A program made the position numbers and the translations under genes. Source: Haematospirillum sp. H1815 (GTDB lineage: Bacteria > Pseudomonadota > Alphaproteobacteria > Rhodospirillales > Rhodospirillaceae). From it: 64,000 bases of DNA. Each line of letters begins with the position of its first letter. The stretch's first letter is position 1. Below, piece by piece: positions 55,461-62,991 of the stretch. The stretch spans positions 62,001-126,000 of the forward strand of contig NZ_JAAVTA010000001.1 of assembly GCF_012102705.1 (NCBI RefSeq), in the 5' to 3' direction. Under the pieces are notes generated by a model. It was not told where the DNA came from. It made no database searches and saw nothing but the letters and a program-made list of their open reading frames with translations.

Positions 55461-55538
55461 GGCGGGTGTAGCTCAGTTGGTTAGAGCACCTGGTTGTGGT
55501 CCAGGGGGTCGCCGGTTCGAGTCCGGTCACTCGCCCCA
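55461..55538 (+). tRNA. tRNA-His (anticodon GTG)
   Basis: The extra 5' G (G-1) at 55461 faces C73. The acceptor stem GCGGGTG pairs with CACTCGC, with one G-U pair. The D arm reads GCTCAGTTGGTTAGAGC. The anticodon stem CTGG/CCAG encloses the loop TTGTGGT with anticodon GTG. The T arm CCGGTTCGAGTCCGG is intact and CCA is encoded at 55536-55538. All hallmarks of histidine tRNA are visible. Confidence 0.97.
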
Positions 55539-55540
55539 TT

Positions 55541-55574
55541 GAAAAAGCCTCTTCATGACGAAGAGGCTTTTTTG
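55541..55574 (+). terminator. Rho-independent terminator after tRNA-His
   Basis: AAAAAGCCTCTTC pairs with GAAGAGGCTTTTTT around a five-base loop (ATGAC), with a run of T. It lies directly after the tRNA. Confidence 0.93.
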
Positions 55575-55621
55575 TTTTACCAGAATAGGTGTTGCTGTAT
55601 CGGATACAGACGGTGGGCTGA

Positions 55622-57523
55622 TCAGGCCTGTGGTTGCCCACCTGTATTTCCTTCCCCGCTCCCAGAAGGTTGGGGCTCTTCCGTCGTTCCTTGGCTATAG
55701 GAGACCTCGAACAGCTCAACAGGATCCTGAACACCCTTGAGCTCCTGCGCCCCGCGAGAGCTGATCATAAGATCAGCGCTATCGGGAATGAGGGCTTTGG
55801 TTGACTCTCCCAGCCATATCTGACCGACACCCGCGCAGGCACACACCCTAGCAGCAATTTGCACCGTTGCGCCAAAGTAGTCATTCTCTTCGACAATCGG
55901 ATCACCACTGTTCATCCCGATGCGTAGATTGAGAGCAAGACGTGGCCATCTCGCAGTGTGTTCAGCCGCTTTTTCCTGGATGTTGATCGCGGCTTGAACA
56001 GCATCCAGCGCACCATCAAACGTGGCCATAATGCCGTCACCGGTATGCTTGACCTCTTTGCCCCTGTGCATGAGCAACGCATTGCGCACAATGGTATTGT
56101 GTGCACGGATGATGTCCTGCGCTGCCGCATCACCCAGTTCTTGGGTCATGCTTGTTGAATTGGCCATGTCAGTAAACAGGATGGTAACGCCAGAGGTGCT
56201 GAGCTGTTGAGTCTGCGGTGTATTCCATTGCTTCATCACACCACCCAGTGCATGCAGGGGGTTTGAGTCACCAGATAAATGGGCACGCATGGCGCTGATT
56301 CCTGCGGCAATCATGGTGCGGTACCGCGTTTCCTGTCGGTAGGTATCAAGGCGTTGGATCATCTGCCGGGCTTGTTCCGGTTTAGTTCCTATAATCTCCA
56401 GAGCCTGCTTGCTCAGTTCTTCCTGCTCTTTCTTGCTCAGGGACTGGGATTGGGCCAAGTGCTCGCACGCGCCGCATAGGTAAAGATTAAGGCCAAAGCG
56501 GTTGTAGGCATCCAGATTGGGGTAAGATGTTTTGATGGACTCAATAATAGAGCCCAGGAACTTCATGGATTCCAAGCGTGCTTTGTCAAAAGTGGGGGAG
56601 GGGGACTGTGTTTCTCCCGCTGTATCAGCTTTTGCAGGTGGCCGTTCCGGGGATGCTGTATCTGTTTTCCCGGTCTGTGTAGCCTGCTTGTCCTCTGCTT
56701 TCTTCTTTTTCTTTTTCTGGGGGGTCTTTTTGGGGTCGCTTGCCTTCAGGGCTGGCCATTCTGCCTCGTCCTCTGGCAGGAGAGCCTCCAGTATATCGCC
56801 CTTGTTCGTGCCGGACCCTTGTATTTTCTCGGGACGTGAGTCGGGTGCCCTGTCAACGCGTTCAGCCAAGGCTTCTGTTGCACTGCGTGATGAGCCGCGT
56901 GGAGCGGCTTTGCGGGTGGGTGCAATCTTCTTGTCTCCGCCGCTGTCACCACCAAGAGCATCCAGTGGCACGTAGGTCATAATCAGCGGAACCGCGCCCA
57001 GCAGGAAGACGCCAACAAAGACCCCGAACAAAACAATGGATTGTGTACCATGTTCGACGGGAAGACCGCTTTGGGCGATTTGTTTCATGACCAAAGAGGT
57101 GATGCCCGTTGCAACGATGGCAATCAGGCCGGATAGAAGCAGCACCATCGACAGGCGAAAAATGAAATCCCCCGTTTTGTTGGCGGGTTTCCCAAATTGT
57201 GGGCTGCTGCCCCGTGTACTGGTAGAGGGTGCTGACTGACCACCATGGGAATGACGGACTGGCGCAATGCCGGACTTCATCATGGATCCCGATGTTTCCG
57301 GTCTTGGTTTGACGCGGCCGGAATATATGATGTTCTCTTCCGTGGTGTTGTTCTCAGGGTAGTAGACTTCCTTGACAACCCGGACCGGAATATTCCGCAG
57401 TCGTTCAACTTCCTTTGCCTCTTCCATGGCGTCTTCGCGGTCACGGCCGGGATAGCGGGCGTGCAAAGTCCAATTGCCTCGTCCGTCCTGCGTGTAAATC
57501 TCATAGTTTGTTACAGCGGCCAT
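55622..57523 (-). CDS. Membrane protein with class III adenylate/guanylate cyclase domain
   Basis: A 633-residue protein. Residues 1-60 are a small soluble domain. Two membrane helices lie near 122-145 and 160-185. A charged linker with a poly-lysine run (QKKKKKKAED near 275) and a helical region at 315-430 follow. The cyclase domain spans 440-610. Metal aspartates are in TILFTDMANS and KHTGDGIMATF. The transition-state region reads GATVQIAARVCA, where Gln replaces the usual Asn while Arg is kept. The Lys in EVKHTGDG points to ATP as substrate, giving cyclic AMP. A monocistronic gene. Confidence 0.9.
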   Translation of the reverse strand: MAAVTNYEIYTQDGRGNWTLHARYPGRDREDAMEEAKEVERLRNIPVRVVKEVYYPENNTTEENIIYSGRVKPRPETSGSMMKSGIAPVRHSHGGQSAPSTSTRGSSPQFGKPANKTGDFIFRLSMVLLLSGLIAIVATGITSLVMKQIAQSGLPVEHGTQSIVLFGVFVGVFLLGAVPLIMTYVPLDALGGDSGGDKKIAPTRKAAPRGSSRSATEALAERVDRAPDSRPEKIQGSGTNKGDILEALLPEDEAEWPALKASDPKKTPQKKKKKKAEDKQATQTGKTDTASPERPPAKADTAGETQSPSPTFDKARLESMKFLGSIIESIKTSYPNLDAYNRFGLNLYLCGACEHLAQSQSLSKKEQEELSKQALEIIGTKPEQARQMIQRLDTYRQETRYRTMIAAGISAMRAHLSGDSNPLHALGGVMKQWNTPQTQQLSTSGVTILFTDMANSTSMTQELGDAAAQDIIRAHNTIVRNALLMHRGKEVKHTGDGIMATFDGALDAVQAAINIQEKAAEHTARWPRLALNLRIGMNSGDPIVEENDYFGATVQIAARVCACAGVGQIWLGESTKALIPDSADLMISSRGAQELKGVQDPVELFEVSYSQGTTEEPQPSGSGEGNTGGQPQA

Positions 57524-57693
57524 CTATCGCGTCTACTTGTCTGTTTTGGCAAGATATTGAGGGGGTAGCTAGCTGAATTCTACCTGATCACAAGAGGAGA
57601 GCCAAACCGGAACTCCACAAGAACTTGTGCCCAATGAGGAGCAGCTGTCTGCCGAATTACGGCAACATGCCGAATATATGCCTCTTGGGAAAA

Positions 57694-57722
57694 GGAAAAA
57701 CGCCCGCAAAAGCGGACGTTTC
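57694..57722 (-). terminator. Rho-independent terminator downstream of rpmE
   Basis: On the minus strand, CGTCCGC and GCGGGCG pair around TTTT and are followed by TTTTTCC. It lies about 35 bases past the rpmE stop. A second small hairpin GGCAAACTGCC with a T-run lies between at 57737-57754. Confidence 0.85.
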
Positions 57723-57754
57723 CCAAGCTACTAATAAAAAAGGCAGTTTGCCTT

Positions 57755-57973
57755 TTAGCTCTTGAGGCCGAAGCCGGCGAAGCGCTTGTTAAACTTCGCA
57801 ATCTGCCCGCCGCTGTCAACAAGACGATGTACGCCGGTCCAAGCGGGGTGAGACTTCGGGTCGATGTCAAGACGAAGGGAATCAGCCTTCAGGGTCGAAC
57901 GTGTCTTGAACTCGGAACCATCCGTCATGATGACGGTGATCTCTTTATATTCAGGATGGATGTCCTTTTTCAT
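57755..57973 (-). CDS. rpmE: 50S ribosomal protein L31, cysteine-free type
   Basis: A 72-residue protein opening [19 protein letters not shown], with [21 protein letters not shown] and FNKRFAGFG at the end. It lacks the CxxC zinc ribbon of zinc-binding L31, the usual alphaproteobacterial state. L31 bridges the subunits near the central protuberance. GGAGAGCAAGGG precedes the ATG at 57973; the frame upstream is not conserved. Its own terminator follows. Confidence 0.95.
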   Translation of the reverse strand: MKKDIHPEYKEITVIMTDGSEFKTRSTLKADSLRLDIDPKSHPAWTGVHRLVDSGGQIAKFNKRFAGFGLKS

Positions 57974-58073
57974 GACCCTTGCTCTCCAAAAAACGAGGCG
58001 ACTATATACCGCCATTGTTCTGGGCATGCAAGCCTATAATCCACAGAATATCTCACCGGCAGATCAATATGTT

Positions 58074-59156
58074 CTATCTTTGGTCAAGTTTTATTTCTAT
58101 GCGCCGGTTCCGTGCACGTGCCTGTGGCGTTTGCCCTGCATCCAAGGGTTGATATTCTCCAAAGCCGGCAGCTGCAAGGCGATGGGGATCAATGCCTTGG
58201 GATATAAGAAAATTGACCACGGATATGGCCCGGGCTGATGACAATTCCCAGTTCGAGCGGAATTGGGCTGTGTTGATCGGAACACTGTCTGTATGGCCGT
58301 CAATACGCAGGATCCAGTTGATTTCCGGTGGGATTGTCCGGGCAATATCGATCAGTGTTGTGGCCAAGCGCTGCAACTTGTCCTGACCGCTATTCTCCAG
58401 ATCAGCCGATGCCGAGGCAAACAGGACTTCTGACTGGAAGACAAAGCGATCTCCCTCTATCCGAACGTCAGAGCGGTCTCCCAGTACCTCACGCAGGCGA
58501 CCGAAGAATTCAGAGCGGTATTTTTGCAGCTCTTGAACACGTGTTGCCAGTGCCCTGTTCAATTGGCGGCCGAGATCCGAGATCTGAACCTGCTGCTCGC
58601 GATTGATCTTTTCTGTGGCTTCCAAGGCTTCTGACAGTTTGGCCATTTCAGCGTTCAATGTATCAAGCTGCTGTTGCAGCAGAGCTGCCTGTGTTCGGGC
58701 CTGTTCCGCCAGACGTGTTTGTTCGGTTAACTGGCCGCTGTTGTTTGCCAGCTGCCTGTCCTTTTCTGCGATTTCCTGCTCCAGCTTTTTATGAAGAGCC
58801 TCCAGTGCTTCTATGTCGGCTGTCAGCTGTGCTGTGAGCGAGCTATGCCCCTGGTTGCGATCCTCCAGTTCACGGGCACGGCTTGAAACAGTTCCCAGCT
58901 CGGCGGTTAGTGTTGCTATACGGGCCCGCATTTGCGCGCCAGCCTGTTGTTCCAGCTTCAAGGCCTCGGCCAGATTGGAAATCTGGGCTGTCAGGATGTT
59001 TACTTCTTCTTCCTTGCCTGACAGGCTGCGTCCCAAGAAGAATTGGGCGAGAACAAAAACCAGCAGGACAAACATCAGGATAATGACAAGATTGCCCAAG
59101 GCATCAACAAAGCCGGGCCAGATATCAATGGTGCGCTGGCGGGATCGACGTGTCAT
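58074..59156 (-). CDS. MotB-like protein with OmpA peptidoglycan-binding domain
   Basis: A 360-residue protein. A single membrane helix at about residues 17-42 begins with FVDALGNLVIILMF, keeping an aspartate (Asp18) at the place of the proton-conducting Asp of MotB. A long coiled coil (about 50-195) follows. The OmpA-type domain at 235-358 has RIDGHTDSVPI, NWELSSARAISVVNFL and RARNRRIEIKL. With the MotA-like gene 24 bases upstream it should form a 5:2 ion-driven motor complex anchored to peptidoglycan. No flagellar genes are near, so a flagellar role is not implied. Confidence 0.88.
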   Translation of the reverse strand: MTRRSRQRTIDIWPGFVDALGNLVIILMFVLLVFVLAQFFLGRSLSGKEEEVNILTAQISNLAEALKLEQQAGAQMRARIATLTAELGTVSSRARELEDRNQGHSSLTAQLTADIEALEALHKKLEQEIAEKDRQLANNSGQLTEQTRLAEQARTQAALLQQQLDTLNAEMAKLSEALEATEKINREQQVQISDLGRQLNRALATRVQELQKYRSEFFGRLREVLGDRSDVRIEGDRFVFQSEVLFASASADLENSGQDKLQRLATTLIDIARTIPPEINWILRIDGHTDSVPINTAQFRSNWELSSARAISVVNFLISQGIDPHRLAAAGFGEYQPLDAGQTPQARARNRRIEIKLDQR

Positions 59157-59180
59157 CAGCAGGCTGTCCAGTCAAGGGGG

Positions 59181-60392
59181 CTATGGGCGGGCTTCATCGG
59201 TAAGATTGGCAATTGTCCTTGCCAACAATTTGATCTCATTCCTTATTTCCCGCACAGCCTCTTCCCGTCCTCGCGCGCCTTCATCGGCGATACGGCCCAG
59301 CGTTATATCAATATTGCGCAGGTAGGTGCGCCCATGGTCATCTTGGTTTCCGGGCGTTTTTTCCATGGTTTCTGCCAGGGACCGTATCAGTCCCTTCATA
59401 TCCACTTGGCTTTCAGCCATTTTCAGCAGGACCTGTTGTTCAGCCCGCATCTGGTCTGTCAGCGTCAGAAGGCGCTCGACCAGTTCCCGCTGGAAAGTCA
59501 GGGCGGATGTCCGGCCTTCCTCGCCCCGGGCAATCGTTCTTTGTAGCTCGTCTATACTCTCGGCGGTCTGTTCAAGCAGGGCCTGGATATAAGCTGGAAC
59601 CGATTGCTCGCCTTCGCTTCCAATAACGCCGGAGGTCAGGCGGGTTATCTGCGACAGCCATTCTTCCAGATCATTATAAAAAGCATTCTGGGCTTGCCCG
59701 GCCTGCAGGTCCATAAACCCCAGAATCAGTGAGCCGGCCAGTCCGAACAGGGATGATGAGAATGCGGTTCCCATGCCTTGCAGGGGTTGTTCCAAGCCTG
59801 ATTTCAAGGCCGAAAACACAATACTTGTATCGCTCTGGCTTGCGATTTCCAGCGATCCGATTACATCAGAGATTGCGCCGACCGTTTGCAGCAGGCCCCA
59901 GAATGTGCCTAGAAGTCCAAGGAAGATGCATAACCCGATAAAGTAGCGGGACAGGTCGCGGGCTTCATCCATGCGCGATGCTATGCCATCAAGCAGAGAC
60001 CGCATTGCCGGTGCCGAAAGGGTGAAGCGGCCGCGTCCCTTATGTTCGTGGAGCATGGTTGCCATGGGGGAAAGCAGACGCGGTCCCCGTGATACAGCTT
60101 CACTGGATACGGCAGTTTCATCGCGCCGGAACCGTTCGATCCACTCCAGTTCTGGTCCCAGCGTTGTGACTTCACGCAGGTTCATGATAATACCCGCGAA
60201 AATAACCCCGATAATCAGGCCGTTCAGAACAGGGCTGGCCATAAAGAACGGGAGCACGGCAGGGGTCAGAACAGCCCCAACGCCGGCTACAACAGCAAGA
60301 AAGACACTCATGCGGACCAAGAAACGGCGGGGACGGGTCATGCGCATGCCAGGGAGCCTCATATTCAGCAACAGTCCAACACTTGTATGCAT
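59181..60392 (-). CDS. MotA/TolQ/ExbB-like ion channel subunit with long cytoplasmic tail
   Basis: A 403-residue membrane protein. Hydrophobic segments lie near residues 25-45, 55-72, 145-170 and 210-235. They include YFIGLCIFLGLLGTFWGLL and GMGTAFSSSLFGLAGSLILG, the conserved pore helices of MotA/ExbB proteins. The last 150 residues are a charged helical tail (VERLLTLTDQMRAEQQVLL). This extension is far longer than in MotA or ExbB. It sits between an OmpA-domain gene (5-base gap) and the MotB-like gene (24-base gap) in one transcript. Confidence 0.87.
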   Translation of the reverse strand: MHTSVGLLLNMRLPGMRMTRPRRFLVRMSVFLAVVAGVGAVLTPAVLPFFMASPVLNGLIIGVIFAGIIMNLREVTTLGPELEWIERFRRDETAVSSEAVSRGPRLLSPMATMLHEHKGRGRFTLSAPAMRSLLDGIASRMDEARDLSRYFIGLCIFLGLLGTFWGLLQTVGAISDVIGSLEIASQSDTSIVFSALKSGLEQPLQGMGTAFSSSLFGLAGSLILGFMDLQAGQAQNAFYNDLEEWLSQITRLTSGVIGSEGEQSVPAYIQALLEQTAESIDELQRTIARGEEGRTSALTFQRELVERLLTLTDQMRAEQQVLLKMAESQVDMKGLIRSLAETMEKTPGNQDDHGRTYLRNIDITLGRIADEGARGREEAVREIRNEIKLLARTIANLTDEARP

Positions 60393-60397
60393 GATAC

Positions 60398-61210
60398 CTA
60401 TGATCCGGCCAGAAGTATATCAACCCTGTCTTCTCTTCCGTCCGGTGCTTGCCCGCCAAGGGCACGGACGCCAATCCGGTTTGACGGAATGCCTTTTTCC
60501 AGCAGATACGAGCGTATGGCCAAGGCTCTTGCCAGCGATGCCCGGCGTGCGCGCGATGGGTTGTGCGGGTCTTTTCTGGCATAGGCCATCAGCCGTGCAC
60601 TGGTTTTCTTTTTTTTCCGCATGTCACGAGCCAACGTATCCAGATGTGCCTTTGCTGCCTCGGGCAGGGTAATCTCATCGGGTTCAAAGGCAAGGGACAA
60701 GGCTGCAGGCGCAAAGGCAAGTGGATCCGTTCCCGGTTCTGTAACCTTCACAGACGGTTCTTTGCTGGCTTTAAGAGATACAGGTGATACATCCCGTTTT
60801 TCTGTGCGAGCCGGGGGTGTGACCGCCTGTAATGATGCGGGCAGGGATGGTGTTGCCGTGTGGTGACTCTTTTTTGTTGCCGGGACTGTCTCTGCTCCCG
60901 CTTTTCTTTCTGCCAAGGGCTGTTCTGGCTGCTTGGGCAGTTTGTTATCATGAACAGGAGGAGGGACGTGAAGCCTGCTCGGCAGGCTGCGGCGTAATTT
61001 TCTTGCCGGCTCTGTAGCAAGTGATGATGTATCGTAAATGGTATGCGGTGGGCCAAGGGCATCAAGAGCCTTGAGATCTACAAAAACAGCGGGTCGGGAA
61101 GATGCCTCCGTGGCCCCTGCATGAGCTGATAACGACAGCAGCACGGGCAGGCTTGCGGCCAGGGATAGTCTGAGCAAGGGCAGGGGTGAGAAGGTGATTG
61201 CACGCTTCAC
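60398..61210 (-). CDS. Periplasmic OmpA-domain protein, first gene of the motor-like trio
   Basis: A 270-residue protein starting at GTG 61210, with GGGAG nine bases upstream. A signal peptide runs to about residue 33 (LLRLSLAASLPVLLSLSAHA). A Pro- and Lys-rich linker follows to about residue 175. The C-terminal OmpA-like fold covers 180-268 (LSLAFEPDEITLPEAAKAHL in pieces, SLARALAIRSYLLEKGIPSN, IGVRALGG, DRVDILL). The fold lacks the strict peptidoglycan motif NxxLSxxRA, having NPSRARRASLARALAIRS. It probably docks to the MotB-like partner or the wall. Confidence 0.83.
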   Translation of the reverse strand: MKRAITFSPLPLLRLSLAASLPVLLSLSAHAGATEASSRPAVFVDLKALDALGPPHTIYDTSSLATEPARKLRRSLPSRLHVPPPVHDNKLPKQPEQPLAERKAGAETVPATKKSHHTATPSLPASLQAVTPPARTEKRDVSPVSLKASKEPSVKVTEPGTDPLAFAPAALSLAFEPDEITLPEAAKAHLDTLARDMRKKKKTSARLMAYARKDPHNPSRARRASLARALAIRSYLLEKGIPSNRIGVRALGGQAPDGREDRVDILLAGS

Positions 61211-61362
61211 GAGGCAGTCTCCCGGCTGTTGCCAAAGAAGAAACGGCAAGCTGACAGCAGGATTGTCAGGCAGCTTGTCGCTTCTTTCCCAGAGACTATA
61301 TCACCTGTTCCGTGTGCCGCAATCAGGTTGCAACCTAGGCAGGTTTCGTGAACGTGGCGGAA

Positions 61363-62178
61363 TTACGATTTGTCTGATCCGTTGGAGCCAGGTTCCCTCA
61401 GCAGAGCGAGGAGACCATGGTGCAGAGGTTCGTTTGATGCCAGAAGGTTACCCGATGCAACCGGGTCGGCCGTGGTGTCCAGCGAGCTGACGTACCCGCC
61501 GGCTTCCCGTATCATCAGAACGCCTGCGGCGACATCCCAGGGAGATAGGTGCGATTCCCAGAATCCATCAAAGCGTCCGGCCGCAACCCATGCGAGATCC
61601 AGGGATGCGGATCCCATGCGCCGCACCCCGGCCACCGTATTCATGATCCGCTGTAGTTGCCGCACAAAAACGGGGTGTTCCCCGCGACCCTTGTGGGGAA
61701 TTCCGGTTCCAATGACCGCTTCATCCGCTTTCCGGCGACCGGAGACGCGCAGGCGTCTGTCGTTGAAAAACGCGCCACTACCTTTTTCGGCGGTGAAGAG
61801 TTCATTGGTGATGGGGTTGTAGGTTACGCCTGCCACAATTTCCCCCGCACGCTCCAGGGCAATGGAAACGGCAAAATGCGGGATACCGTGCAGGAAGTTG
61901 GTTGTTCCATCCAGTGGGTCGATGATCCAGCGGTGTTCGGTGTCACTACCTTCGACAACGCCGCCTTCTTCCAACAGAAAGCCGAAGCCGGGCCGGGCCT
62001 TGGACAGTTCTGCACGCAAAATCTTCTCGGCCTTGAGATCTGCGGCTGATACGAAGTCGCCCACGCCCTTGATCGAGACCTGAAGCTGCTCAAGTTCGCC
62101 AAAGTCGCGCACCAGCTTTCGTCCGGCTTTTTCAGCCGCCATAACCATGACATTGAGTACAGGAGAGCGAAGAGCCAT
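61363..62178 (-). CDS. Inositol monophosphatase family phosphatase
   Basis: A 271-residue protein with the lithium-sensitive phosphatase motifs: FLLEEGGVVEG for the first metal Glu, WIIDPLDGTTNFLHG for the metal aspartates, and SPWDVAAGVLMIREAGG. It removes phosphate from inositol phosphate or related sugar or nucleotide phosphates (SuhB-like). ATG 62178 was chosen by family start; the frame upstream has no homology. It lies 120 bases downstream of efp and may share its transcript. Confidence 0.93.
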   Translation of the reverse strand: MALRSPVLNVMVMAAEKAGRKLVRDFGELEQLQVSIKGVGDFVSAADLKAEKILRAELSKARPGFGFLLEEGGVVEGSDTEHRWIIDPLDGTTNFLHGIPHFAVSIALERAGEIVAGVTYNPITNELFTAEKGSGAFFNDRRLRVSGRRKADEAVIGTGIPHKGRGEHPVFVRQLQRIMNTVAGVRRMGSASLDLAWVAAGRFDGFWESHLSPWDVAAGVLMIREAGGYVSSLDTTADPVASGNLLASNEPLHHGLLALLREPGSNGSDKS

Positions 62179-62298
62179 TGCCTGAAAGGTTCCCTCAAAA
62201 AAGTCAGGCGGGCATGCTGCACAGCAACAAAAACCCGCCACAAAGCCTTGCTGCCCCGGAACGCTGCGTACCGTAACCGGCCCGGGGTTTTCTGGAAC

Positions 62299-62865
62299 TT
62301 ATCCCTTGTAGCGTTCTACGTAGGAGCATTCCTCGGTGTTGACAACCACCTTGGTGCCCGCCTCGATATGCGGTGGGATCATGATCCGCATTCCATTTTC
62401 CAGCATGCCCGGCTTGTAGGATGAAGAGGCTGTCTGTCCCTTGACGACGGGCTCACACTCCACAACGGCCAGGACGACCGAGTTGGGAAGCTTAACGGAT
62501 ACGGGCTTGCCCTCGATCAGGTCAATAACCACATCCATGCCATCCTGCAGAAAACCGCCCTTTTCACCGACCAAGTCGGATTGAAGCGGAAACTGGTCGA
62601 ATGTTTCCTTGTCCATGAAGTTATAGCCGGATTCATCCTGGAACAGGTATGTACAGTCAATCTGACGGACATCCAGCTTTTCCACGGTATCAGCCGTGCG
62701 CCAGCGTGCGTTGGACTTGTTTCCGGTATCAACATCCCGGATTTCCACGGTGATGAAGGCGCCGCCCTTTCCTGGCTGCACAATCTGGGTCTTCAGGACG
62801 CTCCAGCTGCGGCCTTCGTGTTCGATGACCATGCCGGGGCGAATCAGGTTGGCGTTAATCTTCAT
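62299..62865 (-). CDS. efp: Elongation factor P
   Basis: A 188-residue, three-domain EF-P. The modification loop reads VQPGKGGAF with Lys33, the residue beta-lysylated by EpmA in bacteria with that pathway. The OB domains follow (DKETFDQFPLQSDLVGEKG in part, PPHIEAGTKVVVNTEECSYVERYKG in part). EF-P relieves ribosome stalling at polyproline. The divergent epmA gene 126 bases away fits this modification route. Confidence 0.97.
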   Translation of the reverse strand: MKINANLIRPGMVIEHEGRSWSVLKTQIVQPGKGGAFITVEIRDVDTGNKSNARWRTADTVEKLDVRQIDCTYLFQDESGYNFMDKETFDQFPLQSDLVGEKGGFLQDGMDVVIDLIEGKPVSVKLPNSVVLAVVECEPVVKGQTASSSYKPGMLENGMRIMIPPHIEAGTKVVVNTEECSYVERYKG

Positions 62866-62991
62866 GTGTAAACTTCTGAAAGCTGTTTCAAGGAGAATTG
62901 GTCACAGATCGCAGCGGGCTTCCTATCAGATCGTGGCGCCGCTGGCAACAGAGCTGGCATTGTTTCTTCAATTGCTATATCAGGTGCGCTT

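Noticed and set aside
56693-56730. A-rich coding run (poly-Lys) in the cyclase gene as a programmed frameshift site
   Set aside because: The frame continues normally into a complete cyclase domain with all motifs, and no alternative frame product of interest follows.
58074-60392. MotA/MotB-like pair as a Zorya phage-defence locus (ZorAB)
   Set aside because: No zorC/zorD or zorE gene is adjacent. Flanks are rpmE, an OmpA-domain protein and housekeeping genes, so a core envelope function is more likely.
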